From Nymphaea colorata (taxonomy: Eukaryota; Streptophyta; Magnoliopsida; Nymphaeales; Nymphaeaceae), in NCBI RefSeq assembly GCF_008831285.2, contig NC_045141.1:24020742-24084741 (forward strand): 64,000 nucleotides of DNA, written 5' to 3'. Of this stretch, positions 49,215-62,800 are shown one piece after another; positions within the stretch are counted from its first letter, which is position 1, and each line of letters opens with the position of its first letter. Under the pieces are notes generated by a model. It had not been told where the DNA came from. It made no database searches and was given only the letters and a program-made list of their open reading frames with translations. The position numbers and the translations under genes are program-made.

Positions 49215-50702
49215 GTGGACCTCGAAAAGGGAAAGTTGACGTTGATACAGAAACTATGGTGGAGGAATGAAGTGGGAAACTTTGGAAAACTTGTGCACAT
49301 AGTTGTAATATATATTGTATACCTCATAACAATACTTCACGTGTATATACGGCAATGTGTTTTCTAGTGGTAGAGTGCGTTCTTGAAACCAATAGTTTTA
49401 CTCGAATTCTGATTCTGAAGATGCTTTGCTGTGTTCTCTGTCCAATTTTTCCTGCTGGACGCTCAAATAAGTCTCTCAAGTCATTGGCATTGAAGGATTT
49501 GTAATTTTCTTCTTAATAGCAACGTACATGCTTCCGTTTATCCTCTCCAACTATTCTTACCTTCTTCTGTTCTCTAATGGCTACCGACCACTCAAGGCTC
49601 TGACCACTTGGTAGTCTCATTTTATAAGAGGAAAACCATAGGTGTGTCTGGACCAGCATGCTTTGTGAAGACAACACCGTTGGAAAACTAGGACATCAGA
49701 ATGGCCGGGTTACTCTTGATCGAGTTCCGTGGCCCTTCCAAAAAATAAAAATAAAATAAAAATGTATATGTAATTTAAAAAGATTGTTATTTGTCTTATA
49801 TAAAAATTTTAATAAATTGTATGTTGAATCTGTTAAAATTTTGAAACTACGATTCAGCTTCCTAGTGAAAAATCCCTACTTGGGCCTTTTAATTTGAGCT
49901 GCAGATCTTTTAGAAAACTTTAAATATTTATTGCATTATCATTTAACTCAGTTAAATCCGAACTAGATCAATAACTTCTCGGGCTCCCAGTGAGTTAAAC
50001 GAACGCTTCGGCAAAAGAACGTATGAGAACTTCTTGAAGTGAATAGATCTTCCACTTTCAAGACCTATCCCATTGTAACTCACAGATGAGGGTCGTCTCT
50101 CTTCTATGTAACGGTCTGTCAGAAGGATCAATAAGTGAAAGTGAAGATTACAACCAGCCATTTTCTGCTTCAAGCACGTTATTGTAATTGTTAATTTGTA
50201 GATGATAACCATGATTTTGTTAATTGTTTAAATGCTAAATTTTTTGATTAATTTTTCAGTAAAAAAAAAGCATTTTATTAAAGTACCTAAAATGTTAGAA
50301 TGTAATTCAGTGACAGAAAAATGCTAAAAAAAAACTGTCTCAGGTTTATCTTTTTCAAATTTGAGCTTTTTTAACAGAAAACAGATAAGCTCTAACATGA
50401 ATTTTTACAACCTTTTATAGATAAGTTTTTCAAACCAGCGACGACGAGTAGGGAGGGCGTGTCCCTGGTTGGGTTCCAGTGTGCGTCAACCTGAGACAGC
50501 TTAAACAATGAGCCGTAGGGAAGGACCCCAACCAAGGTGCGCCCCACATGAAAAATTTTAGAACATTTGCAGCCCTTTCTTGGCATCATTCTGCAAAATT
50601 TGTGGACTCCGAATGAAAATCCGAAATCAATTCAAGACGGAGATAACGTACGCAAAAAGAGCGAACCAAAGCCAAAAGAATCCAGAGGGAAAGGCGATGA
50701 AA
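49215..50702. other. Intergenic region between ACR and CYP97C
   Basis: Holds the ACR 3' UTR and the CYP97C promoter and 5' UTR. At about 49740-49885 there is an A-rich segment followed by GTTAAAATTTTGAAACTA, a fragment of the repeat that forms the foldback at 28603-28770. No gene was recognised; the CYP97C reading frame is open upstream to about 50580 but without an ATG before 50613. Confidence 0.5.
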
Positions 50703-53700
50703 ATGGCGACTCTCGCCTTCCCGCCACTCTCTGCGTCGACTTCTCCTCTTCCGACCTTCGACTCCTTCTCAGGATGCAAGTCGAAGAGAAACCACTTCAA
50801 TCTTTGCAGCGTCATCGTCCGGCGGAGGAGAGCATCTACACCGACCTACATCAGCGTGAAGGCCCAGGCGGACGATGGGAATAAGAAACAGAACAACATG
50901 AGCGCGAATGGTCGCAGCGCCTCGTGGGTGAGTCCCGACTGGCTGACGTCTCTCTCCCGCCTCGTTAAGAGCGTGGGCGGCCCCGATGATTCGGGCATTC
51001 CGTTGGCCAACGCCAAGCTCGAAGACGTCTCCGACCTCCTCGGCGGCGCACTCTTCCTCCCGCTCTTCAAGTGGATGAACGAGTACGGGCCCATTTACAG
51101 GCTTGCCGCAGGCCCCAGAAATTTCGTCGTCGTCAGCGACCCCGCGATCGCAAAGCACGTCCTCAAGAACTATGGCAGGTACGCGAAGGGCCTCGTGTCA
51201 GAGGTGTCGGAGTTCTTGTTCGGCTCCGGGTTCGCCATTGCCGAGGGAGAGGCATGGACGGTAATATTTTGTGCTTCTGACTTTCTGTAATTTGCCGAAT
51301 TATTGTCCACTCTTGGCTGTCCTTGAAGATGAGTGGCTCATGACTGTAGAAATCGGTTTTTTGGATTGATACTTATAAAGTTACACAGATACGTGCACGA
51401 TAAGATGCGTCTTCCTTCTTGTTCTTACTTATGGAAATTACAGGATTTTCTGGCTGTCTTTTGTAGATGAATAGCCTTAACCATTAGTTCGTGTGGACTG
51501 ATTGATGCTGCATTGTCAACTTCTGGAAGCTCGGTGTAGAGCTCAATTGAACATTGTTTCTCGTCATAAATCTGTTGAACTTAATGCGAGTTCAATTCTC
51601 CTTGTGCCATTTGCTTGAAATTAACATCTATCAGACTGCAATTTATTGAATATACATCAACTTAATTGTGTCTCGGAAACAAATTTTATGTTTGGTTGAA
51701 TGTGATATTTGAACTGGTAAAAGTTTCAGCGTCTCAGGAAGAAAATTGAAGGATGACGGTGGCAAGCATCCTTAGCATTGTTCACATTGAAGATAACATG
51801 GATTTACATGCACTTTCGTATCCAGGAAGATGGGGTTAAATTATGTTGCTTACAGTGGTTCATTCTAGTAGATAGTAAGATACTAACTCGTGTTAATAGG
51901 AATGTTTATCAGTGCCTATTGCAGTAGAGGGGTAAGGCTGGGAAACGAGCCAAACTAACTCAACAAGTTATCCTCAGGCTCGTTTCATTAATTTATTAGA
52001 GTAGCTAAAACTCAGCTCATATTCATGATGAAGCAAGCTTGAGCCTAATCGTGAGCATTGCTTGATTTAAGCTTGTTCAAAGAACTGTTCATTTATCTAA
52101 CAAGCCAAGCTTGACTTGTATTCATGCTTGAGGTAGAGGTTGTGAGTGCATCTTATGAACACAAGATCATATAATGACAATTTAGCCTTGGAATTCTGAG
52201 TTGATTTTTTGCTTATGAATTTGTGTGATTTGACATAACTTAACTCAATAATTGAAAGCATGCATATCAGTAGCCATTATGTAAGAAAAACATGTGTGTG
52301 TGTCTGTGTCTGTGTATGTCTGAGTTGAGCAGCTCATTCTTGGCTTGTGTACCTAATGACTCTAATTAAACTATGTTCGAAAGACCACAACCTATTCAAG
52401 CTCGGCTAACTAATCCTAGCAAGCTGGCTTATGTTCAGGTCTTGTTGAGCCAACTTCAGACGTGTGCAGTATGAGCTGAACTGATTCAAGTTACAGGCTA
52501 CTTGGTTCTATTCTCAGCCCCATAGTGGCCGATGCTCTATTAAGGATATCAATGTTTTATTTGGAAAAAAAGAATAGGTGGTGAAGATTCCCTAGTAATG
52601 AAATAATTTTTTGAGTTGACGTAAAATTTCTTCCATTAGGTGGAATAATAAGAAATTCATGTTAGAGAAAAGGCTTGCAAGGAAACCAAGCACTTTGTTT
52701 TGAGCCTGTGATGCATATACTTGTAACTTTTTTTCTGGTCTGTATTTCTTATCTAGTTGTCTATACTTTACTCAGAATATGAAGGAATTTTATCATCTAG
52801 GACATATTGCAGAACTGTTTGTATGCATGTTTTATTGGCTTACATCAGTGCTCATCTGATGTTTCTATGACAGGTTAGGCGCCGGGCTGTAGTGCCATCT
52901 CTTCACAGAAAATATTTATCCACGATTGTTGATCAGGTGTTCTGCAAATGTGCTGAAAGATTGGTAGACAAGCTCAAATCAGAAGCTTCAATAGGCTCTG
53001 CGGTTAACATGGAGCAAAAATTTTCTCAATTGACCCTCGATGTCATAGGTTTATCATTGTTCAACTACAACTTTGATTCTCTTACTTCAGATAGTCCTGT
53101 TATTAATGCTGTTTATACTGCACTAAAAGAAGCGGAGTCTCGCTCAACTGATATTTTGCCTTACTGGAAGGTACATGTACATGCTTAAACATAGTTATTT
53201 TTTGTTCAAGCAATCAGATAATTTCATTGATCAAGCAGACACTGAGGTCCTATTTTTCTTTTTCTCCTGTGTAAAAGGCAGACTCTTTTCAACCGATTTA
53301 TGCTTCTTTATTGATGTGTACTACCAGGATCAAGTTTCCCCCTGTTTGATAACATTTAGCTTTTGATATTTGCTCATTGTCAGTTTCTATTGTCCTGAAT
53401 GTTTAGTGCCTACATGGTTCCCATTATTTCATGTGGCAGATTGGAATATTATGTAAAATCATTCCACGACAAATTAAGGCAGCAAAAGCCGTTGCAACTA
53501 TCAGAAAGACAGTTGACGAACTTATTGCAAAGTGTAAGGAGATAGTTGAGGCTGAAGGTGAAAAGATTGATGGTGAAGAGTATGTGAATGAGTCAGACCC
53601 AAGCATTCTACGTTTTCTATTGGCAAGTCGAGAAGAGGTACACCAGACTTTTGCTTTTTATGGCAAGCTGGAATTAAAAGTGTAACTTTGATATTCTTTT

Positions 53701-56700
53701 CCTCCATATGAACTTCGATATTCTCCTCATTTCCAATCTCTTTGCGATGTTCAGTTGCGGTTGTGATGACTTGTAACATATATAAGCTGCTGGATATGTT
53801 GAAGACAAACACTGTAGTCTTAATGTTACTTTTTTGTCACCTATGTCATATAGGTACGGGTACAAGTATGGCAGTTTTAGAAAATCTTGGTATGGGGGTA
53901 CGATAAACAAAAGTGTGTGTGTCTCTCTCTATCTCCATCTCTCTCTGTATATATATATATGTATATAAACACACACACACACAACACATTATTAAGACAA
54001 TTTTTATTTTTTAATAGTTTCTTCCATAATTTCTACACACAATCTCGTAAAACATAAATAAACTAAAAAAAATATGGTTAAAATGTAATAAAAAATGAAA
54101 AAAATATGGTTTGTCCAAACGTGCCACTGTCGTACCAGTGTACCGCCATATTAGTACTGCTATGTGAGCATATCTCATGTACCACTGTGACATAGTCCGT
54201 TACTTATGGAGATTTCATTGAGAAATCTTACGTTTGAAATGCTTGCTTTCAAGTTGCAACTGTGTAGATCTTCACACCTTTTCACTGCTTTTATTAATGA
54301 AATGACAAATTACCAATCAATATGTCATTGACTTGATAATCGTCCCGGTGACCTATGGATAATAGGGGTAGCTAGTCTTTAGAAGCTGCCTTCTTTTCAC
54401 ATGGTGGTACTATTTCCTTGGAAGTTTCTCTAGATGGATCAGGCTGTTCGCTGATGGGAAGAATGCCAAAGGCATTGAGTGAATCTGAGGTTCTGAACCT
54501 AGAAATCACTTCACTGTGCATTCTGGAACTGCAGTCTCCTGTACAGCTGCCAAATCGAGCAGTTTAAAAGTTATGAACTTCATCTACAGAGCTGATTTTT
54601 CTTCATTGAAAATTCACTTATGGATCTGGTTATTTCTGAAGTATCCTTGTGAGACCTTACACTCATGGGATGAGAATAAATATGGATTTTATGCATCTTT
54701 CTTTTCTTCCCTTCGAATTTTTTGTGTGAAGAGAAGTGTGAGTTGAAACCCCACAAAGATCTGATGTATGTGAATTTCGGCAAGTGCATTTATGTTTGCG
54801 TGAATGTATAGATAATTCTTTTTTCCTTGATTACCTAATATTAGATTCAAATATTTCAGGTTTCTAGTTTGCAACTGAGAGATGACCTACTGTCAATGTT
54901 GGTTGCTGGGCATGAGACAACTGGTTCTGTCTTGACATGGACTCTATATTTACTGTGCAAGGTGCTGGATCTCTTTTAGCTTCATGTTTGAAAATAGATT
55001 TCACCTTTATCCATTTTGACATGCTTACCACATGCCACAGCCAAAAGAAGACTGTGACCTTGGATATGGTTTATAGTTTAACGAGTCAATCTTACTTTTT
55101 GGAAGTTGAAAGAAATTATTTGGTTATTATTCGGCAAAAAATGTTCATAAAAAGGGTCTCCATAATGATGGCTGTATTTTTAAATTGTTTACTGTTGTTC
55201 ACCATCCAAAACATATACTTTGTATTTTTTTCACTGGATCACATTGTTGAGGCTCTCTCACTTTCTTCCTTTCTTGGGTGGGGGTGGGGTGTTGTTTCTT
55301 TCAGAATCCGTTCTGTTTGGTCAAAGCACGGGAAGAGGTTGACAAAGTTCTACAGGGAAGACTGCCTAGCTATGAAGACACAAAAGAGTTGAAGTACATA
55401 GCTCGCTGTCTGAACGAGTCTATGCGTCTGTATCCACATCCACCTGTCTGTCACTGTGCTGTCTAATATTCAATCTTTTTGTGAAAATTTCTACTAGTGA
55501 TGCACTTATTCTATTTTTAACATCAATTCTTACATAAAACTAGGTTCTACTCCGACGAGCACAAGTACCTGATGAACTTCCAGGCAATTACAAGGTGAAT
55601 GCTGGACAAGACATAATGATATCGATATATAATATTCACCACTCAGCCAAGGTAATATACGAGTTTAACACTTTTCACGGTGCCAGACTCCTGATAGATA
55701 TTCCTTATTATATGGGGGTCAAATTCTTCATATATTTCATGTTTATGTACCTCATTTTGTTTCTTTCTAATTTCCAAATTGTCTTACTGTCATCACGGTG
55801 TCCTTGTTTGATATTTCCCTTCTACTAACAAATAGCCCAACATTGCTATCTATTTCTAAAAAATTCGGGTGTTTAACTTTAATATGTTCTGGGTGTTTTC
55901 TGTTCCATGTTTTCTTTTCTCAATAAATGTTCATAGTTCATACCACCTTCTTGAATTGCATACAACTTTTATTATCCATATGGTCTTAAATCAGATTTTA
56001 CTTTTCCTTGTACTTCTAACACACATTTTAACTATTTATGGATACTAGATTGTCGTTTATAGGTTGACAAATTTGATGGCATTTGTTGAACATAAGCTGG
56101 TTTTAGGCATGCAATTCCACTATTTGTTTTGATTATTTTTCCAGCCCCACATTCAATTTTATTCAGTTGATGTGAATTTGCATGAAGGTCTGGGAAAGAG
56201 CAGAAGAATTTATACCTGAAAGATTTGACTTGGATGGTCCAATCCCAAATGAAACAAACACCGACTTCAGGTACACATTGCACCAATGAAACGATTAGTT
56301 ACTTTATTTGCCATCATCTTCCATTTGTTTAACTTGATTTTTATCCAATTTTATTTTTGAAAATCTTCTAATGCATTTGTAAATGGCATCTAGTCATCTG
56401 TGTGATGAACTAATGATTTTATTCTTAATGCTTCCTATGAATTTATATTGCTTTTGTAATACACCATTGCATATGATTAAAGGATAAATGCACAACATTA
56501 AAACATGCACACTTTTCCAGGTTTATTCCCTTCAGTGGTGGACCACGAAAATGTATTGGGGATCAGTTTGCACTGCTACAAGCAATTGTGGCCCTTGCAG
56601 TTTTGCTTCAGCATATGGATTTCAAGCTTGTTCCGAATCAAGAAATTGGCATGACTACTGGAGCTACCATACATACAACAAATGTAAGTTACATGTCTCT

Positions 56701-57224
56701 CTTCTAGGACATCATTAATCTTGATCCTATCGGCGCACTTGCATTTAGTCTTGTCTCATGCTCATGCGTATGTATGTGAAGCCACTTTTTCCATGTGCAG
56801 TTCTCTGTACGTGAAAGGCCCATCTTTCTGTTTCCAGATGTGGGTCAACTTTGTTTCCCTGAACAAAATTTCATTTTTCTAGTCAAAACAAAAATACAAA
56901 ATATTAAAGCATCTAATGAAGATTTGTAGATATCTGGTGGCAACAAGATGATATGTGGTGAAGGGTCCCAGTTTTGGGTGTTGCCTGCACTAGAAACCTG
57001 TTGGTTGCCATGTGGAAAAAAGTGTTACACATGCTCACAGTACCGGGTGTTACATGTATTTAGCAAGTTTTGAAAGAGGTTGAAGTTTGCTTGTCCGTTA
57101 ATGTATTTGTATCTGTTTTTGTGTTATGGCAACAATGAATAAAAATCTGCACTTGTGGCAGGGAATGTACATGACCGTGGCACAGCGGAGTCCAAAAACC
57201 GTGCTTGCTGCATCTGCTAGGTAA
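50703..57224 (+). CDS. CYP97C1: Cytochrome P450 CYP97C, carotenoid epsilon-ring hydroxylase (LUT1-like)
   Basis: Plastid P450 that hydroxylates the epsilon ring of alpha-carotene derivatives on the way to lutein (known for Arabidopsis LUT1/CYP97C1). Exons: 50703-51260, 52874-53170, 53440-53637, 54860-54961, 55305-55445, 55544-55651, 56188-56270, 56521-56683, 57162-57224 (TAA 57222-57224), giving 570 residues. [10 protein letters not shown] at 50703 has AAAATGGCG context and starts a Ser/Arg-rich transit peptide of about 70 residues; ATGs at 50697 and 50613 are in frame and possible. Diagnostic blocks are [32 protein letters not shown]-helix AGHETTGS (367-374), ESMR (423-426), PERF (478-481) and heme loop [10 protein letters not shown] with Cys507. 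All key P450 residues are intact. The C-terminus runs about 11 residues past the usual VSQR-type end. Intron 1 is 1.6 kb. CYP97A/B are less likely because the exon 1 and 2 blocks are CYP97C-like. Confidence 0.95.
51930..52460. repeat. GCTTGAGC/AGCTCG-rich degenerate repeat in CYP97C intron 1
   Basis: Words such as AAGCTTGAGCC, CAAGCTTGACTTG, GAGCAGCTCA and CAAGCTCGGCTAACT recur over about 500 bp. A short TG microsatellite lies at about 52292-52320. It resembles the degenerate GAGCT-rich repeats common in plant introns; borders and class are not determined. Confidence 0.35.
53860..54190. repeat. GGTAC-containing repeat with compound microsatellite, CYP97C intron 3
   Basis: GGTACGGGTACAAGTATGGC at the left and GTACCAGTGTACCGCCATA at the right bracket a compound array (GT, CT, TA, AC) at about 53913-53984 and an A-rich core. 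The bracketing words are loosely inverted and resemble the repeat at 3510-4010, so this may be a decayed non-autonomous element. Confidence 0.35.
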
Positions 57225-60200
57225 CTCCACCATACTTGAACCAGGATCATACTTATTGTTCTATTTTTGTTAAAATCACAAATTTTGTCAAATTACAAGA
57301 GCGAATTGTCTTTTCACAGTTCCAATTATAGTCCTTTCTGATGCCATCAGGATGATTCATGTAATCCTTCTTTGTAAGCTCCTTTTCTTTTTATTTTTTA
57401 TGATCCATTGTATTGTACATTATGTGCTATATCCAATAATAATCTATCTCCCCGTCCGTAACCTGATCTTTCCATCAATAGAATGCAGAAGATAAAAATT
57501 GTATGTTCATTCATATGGTCAGATTCCTGTACTGATTCCTCTGCTTTATTGCATTAGGTTACCATTTATTAAATTGCTGTCATTGATGTCCTTAGCTACG
57601 TTGTCTCCCATTTATTATGATTTCTCATGAAACGGTAAACTCGTTTTGTTTGTTCTCCATGACTTCTAGCATGAATGGTCTAACCATTGGAGCTTATTTT
57701 ATGCACTTGGGAATTTTGAGTTGGTCATTATTTATGACCACTGGCTGAGAGGAAGAGTAATCTGGTTGAGTCTTTAAGTCAGAAGTCTCTTTGGTCTTGT
57801 AAGGGCCTAACCTGCAAAAGTTTTGGGAAAGAGACCCATTTTCTTGTGCCATTTATTCACTGGCTTTCATTTCCTTGGCCAAGACCTGCAGGTTTGGTTT
57901 CCTTAGGTTTATAGGCATAATGCTTGTTTTGGTTCATTTAGTCCCATAATCTCTTTTTGCAGTTGTACTCGTTTGACAAATTTTAAAATGTTTGCAACAG
58001 AAGCTAATACAACACCTCAGGTAATGTTCTTTTAACGTTCTCGATTGACAATCTTATCATATGTTGTTGTGGCCCTGCCCCATCAATCTGCCTCTCGCCG
58101 TATACTCTGTGTAATTGGCATAGGCAGGCAGCACCTGATTGTCAAAAGTAGTGACAAGAAAGGTCGAATCACTGTTGTTTTGTACCTTACTGGCTTACTC
58201 TGTTTAATTTGCAACCCATGTCGATCATAGTCCTCGTTGGTGATTGTAAGGCATACTATGTAATCTGTACTTTAAAGAAACTGCAGATAGGTAATGCTGT
58301 ACTTCCGGTGTCGGCACCAAGGCTCAAACAGATACAGATGCCTCTTTTACGGATTCCATGGATTAAAGATAAGAAATAAATACGTGGGTGCACTTTCCTA
58401 ATTTGAGGAATTAGAGTGCCATCTATGGGTGGGTGATGGTTGTTTCCAAAGGATAAAGGAGTGAAACCCACTTTCAGAGTTGCAAACTTTTGCCTGCAAA
58501 GTTGGTCTTTTCTTGTCCAGTTTGCTTTATGGAAAGCTTTGCTTCGCAAAGCTGAACTGTTGAACCTCGGAGTGAGCTTGATCTGAGCTCAAGCTTTTTT
58601 TTTTTAGGCTGCACCATACTGTGCTGCGAGTCCAGTCTCGGTCTTTGCCTCTTAGGGGCCAAGCTTATTTAAGAACCTTTCACTACTATTTGTGGCTTAG
58701 GAACAAGTTTTCGGGTGAACTGATTAGGAGCTATTAGAACCAAGTTATTTGTCTTATTATGAAGGACAAAACTGATTAGGAGCTGTCTGTTTATATGCAG
58801 CCTTTTTTTAATTGAGGGCGACTCCTGACCACAAAGTCTTAAAGGGTCAATGTCATAGCCTTTTACTGACCACCCGTGATGGTTTTTGATAGTAATATTT
58901 TGTTTAGGAAAATCTTCATTTCAGGTGACCGGAGAAAGCGAGAAAGGCTCTCATGGAAAAAGGCACATGGAAAGTTGCATCTGTCCCTGCAAGGTACAAG
59001 TTGGGTCGAGTAGGTATCGAATAGCGTCCAACGAGTGAATAACCTGATTGGAGAATTCGGGAGAGTGGTGATATCTTGGCCACTTGCTAATTCCGAAGGA
59101 GAAAAGGGAAGAGGTGACGAAAGACGAATTAAAGAAGAACGGGACAACTTAATTTTCAGTTGAGATATTTTTGGTCTATAATTTATTAATTTTCGGTAAC
59201 TTTCAATATAGGCCTATGATTCTTTGTCACGGTGAAAGAGGACTCATTGGACCTATCTTTAGATGGGCAATAGGCTGGGTTGTCCCTCAGTACTGCCACC
59301 CAGCCCTGCTGTTTTCCAGTCATGGGCTGGTGTCGTCTTAGATCATGACTGTGTGAATTGGTAGTTTGGTTTTTGTTGTAGGGCTAGGCTGTGGTTTGAC
59401 CTGGGTGCCCTGAGGGGTCATAGCATAGTTAGTCGGCTTAAAGGGCATGCAGACATGCATCATCAGTCCGGCTTGAAACCTGCTGATCTTTTTGGTATGC
59501 TAGCTAACATTTAAGTTGAAAGGTGTATCATAGAGTTACATAGTTTCATATTATCATAGGGTTTATTTTTTTATGAGATTCTTTCCATGTTATTTGTGTT
59601 TTACTATACAAACCGTATGGGGCATTTTAGCTGTCAACTTTTAAAAAAAGTTTTCCCCCGAAGATTTGTTGTATTTCTTGGACCATTTTGTCGTTGCACG
59701 TCACTCCGGGGGGTTATATGCAAGTATTTTGACTACCGTCGCCTTCATCTGGGAAATTTCTAAAATAGGTGCCTAAGATGGTAGTATATCAGGTAAAATA
59801 AAAGGAGTACAAATCAGGAATGGGAATCGGCGAGACGTGTGCTGTTTGAATTTGAACACCACTGGTGACGATGGTTGTAGGATTTTATCTTGGCTTTCAC
59901 GTGTCTTGGCTCGCAAGCTCATTAAAATTGACTGTGACGCCGCTAATTACTACACAGAAACAGAAACAAAAGACCATTTACTAAAGTTGGTTATCTATTT
60001 CCTGTATTCCATAAGAAGCCAATAAGTTGCACGAACTTTCTACAAACCCAAATCGAGTCTCTTCTTTCCCACTAACTATCAAATTAATGCCAAATGAATG
60101 TTACCTCACGTCAGTTAGCTACGAACGCGTCGGCTGGCAACCACCAGTCTGACCTTACCTCTATCTATCTGTTGATGGTAAACATTAAAGACCGGAAAGT

Positions 60201-60555
60201 GACGAGCTTCTTCTACTCACCCTCTTCTTCTGGTCTTGCTTTCATTAGGCCCCATCCCCACGTCCCACTTGGCTTTCTTCTTCATCATCTCCTGTGATAT
60301 CGCCCTGGTCTCTTGTGCCATTGCTTACTGCAAGACCTGTGATTTTATTTTGTATTGGGCCAATGAGGAAGTGTGAGCTTATATTACATCGTCAGGCCTC
60401 TGATCATCACTGAATTATAAATTTTGTTAGGGCACAAAATCTTTTAAGTTTCTTTGCTTGGCAAGACGTGGGTTAGTAAGACCACTGCCCATTGGAAGTG
60501 CATACAAGTAACCTCTCTCATAAGTTCAATTTTTGTGGGCGTTAAGTTTCCGGGT

Positions 60556-60559
<4 letters not shown>

Positions 60560-60592
<33 letters not shown>
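60560..60592. repeat. (CT)n microsatellite
   Basis: A pure CT array of about 33 bp. Confidence 0.95.
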
Positions 60593-60594
<2 letters not shown>

Positions 60595-61708
60595 GCCCAC
60601 AATGAATTGTGGTAACTTGTGATGCAATGGCTATTTATGGTTCCTTTCTTCAGATTAATTCCACCAGCTAGTCCTAACCGATCTTGCCCAAGTTGAATTT
60701 GAACAAATATAGTCACAGACTGATCAGCTCAAGCAAAAGCTGAATTGTCTATTTTCTAAGTTAACCAAGCTTAGATTGGCATGTTAGCCACATATATATA
60801 TAGAATAAATGGATTCCTCCGGCCGGGTTTGACCGGAGAATTTGTGTATCAGGACTCACATGTGGAATGAGGGAACTATATATAAATATATACGCACACA
60901 CAGGCATACACGTGATGTGAACGAAGATTCTTCTTAAGCGTGGAAATGTACTGCTGATAATGTTGGTGAGGGAATATTGGCCTTTGGCTTGAGAAAATTT
61001 AAGTCCCGACCAACTTCTGTTCGTCAGATTAGAAATGAAAAACGAAAGCTCTGTTCTTTGAGTCTAGAAACTTCCCTCCTTGCAATCATTGTATCCTGTC
61101 GATAAGAATGCATGGTGTAATCAGCCAAGCAGCTGTAATTATAATAATAATGTTAATAAAGAAAAAGATAACACGTCACTTTCACGGCCAATCTTATATG
61201 TACACCTAAAGACGGTTCCTCCACAGAGTGTTGTGGAAAAATAATCAATAAAAACAGATGCTACGATGGCGAATGTTCATCTATAATCACATGAGGACAA
61301 CTCGACACGTATTATATCATGTTTAATCGATGTGACCAACATTCATTCACATATATCATAAAAAAGTAACAAGAAGTTTAAATTTATCGAGTGTGGGATG
61401 TTTGCGGTGGCTAAAAATATAAAATCTCAATAAGGACAGTAATATGAAAATTGGCAGTTACAACGCAATGCAGCTCATGGTACTTCTAATAACAATTTAT
61501 AGTGTTTTTACGACTAACATCTAATTTTCAACCATGAGGCCAGCAATATTTAGCATCGGGAAGATTTGAATCCTCCTATTTATATATATATTAAATAATA
61601 TGCAATTACATTATGTTAATCTTTAATTTTGGTCAGTGAACAGGAAAGAAAGATAAAGAGCAATAAACTATAAATGCATCAATGACAGGTCACTAAGTAA
61701 AAAAAAAG

Positions 61709-61710
<2 letters not shown>

Positions 61711-61746
<36 letters not shown>
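61711..61746. repeat. (AG)n microsatellite
   Basis: A pure AG array of about 36 bp. Confidence 0.95.
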
Positions 61747-61747
<1 letters not shown>

Positions 61748-62216
61748 CCGTTTGTCATTATCACTATTTGGGAAGGTTGAGGCAGATACCACTCTGCAGG
61801 AGTCGAAGGTAGAGACATTGTGGCGAGTGGCCTGAGAAACCGCAATCTCCGCGCTTAAAGTGATGCGCTTTCCACTTTTTCCATAAATGTAAAGGGGAAG
61901 ACTCCTACTGCAGTTTACTGGCTAAAGAATCGTCACTTATCGAATCGCAATGGTAAAAAATGTTGATAACATATGAAAATTGGGATTCAAATGTATATGT
62001 AGAACACAGAAACGATCGCAGGATTTAAATTTTGAAAGATTAGATCAGCAGAGTGAGGTAAAACGAAATTTCTTGTCCAAATGAGAGCGAAATTTCTGGG
62101 AGAACAGACGGGGACAAGTGGACCTGGCGGGGCTCACTGCAGTTTCTGTAACTCGAGCTATCCAGACTTTTGACTAAGTTTGCGACATGTCACCAGCGAC
62201 TGAGGCTCATTAGGTT

Positions 62217-62284
62217 CTCTCTCTCTCTCTCCCTCTCTCTCTCCCCCCTCCCCAGGTTCTCTCTCTCTCTCTCCCCTCTCTCTA
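62217..62284 (+). repeat. Duplicated CT tract upstream of the ATL gene
   Basis: Two units each begin AGGTTCTCTCTCTCTC and continue into C-rich CT sequence (62213-62254 and 62254-62284). They open a generally pyrimidine-rich stretch that continues to about 62680, consistent with a CT-rich plant promoter or 5' leader. Confidence 0.7.
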
Positions 62285-62800
62285 TCTAAACCGCCATTCC
62301 TTTTCCTTATAGTTTGATGTTTCTGTGGGAGGTGGTCCATGGGGGGTTTTGTGGCCAAGAGCAGGAAGGAAACATAAACCAGGGTTGTGTACAAACGGCT
62401 GATTTCAACTCTTTCTTTGTCTCTCTAGAGAAAAATCTCAACTCCTGATGCTCCACAAAATCCAAATCTAAGCTCTCCTTTCTTTCCCAGGGTAGTCTCC
62501 CCCTCTCTCTCTCGTTTAACCCTTTTCTGATAATTTCATCTCTTCAAGGCTTCAGAAGAGAAGAGAACAATCTCTCTCTCTCGCTCGGTGCCGTTTCTGT
62601 ACCTTCACCCTTTTCTGACAATCCCACCCTTTCCAAATCACAAGCTAAAAAAAGAAAAAGTTTTCTCTCTCTCGCTGAAGGTTGAAAAGCCAACATCACA
62701 GGACTGTTGCAGCCCTCACAGCCATCATCTAAGACCTCTCTGTTGCTCTCTGTGACGAGAATTCTCCATTACCAACGTTCCATAATCTCCTAGTTTATCA

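Larger units (their letters stand above)
57225..62800. other. Intergenic region between CYP97C and the ATL gene
   Basis: No second gene was recognised in 5.6 kb. A possible alternative 3' exon of CYP97C lies at 57963-58020. The remainder holds low-complexity arrays at 60560-60592 and 61711-61746, and CT-rich DNA from 62217 that leads into the ATL 5' UTR. Short open frames near 58256-59147 and 59837-60297 show no domain and no exon context. Confidence 0.5.

Noticed and set aside
50580-50702. N-terminal extension of the CYP97C frame (MASFCKICG...)
   Set aside because: The codon at 50580 is TTG, not ATG. The first ATG is at 50613, and the AAAATGGCG context with a transit-peptide-like start is at 50703.
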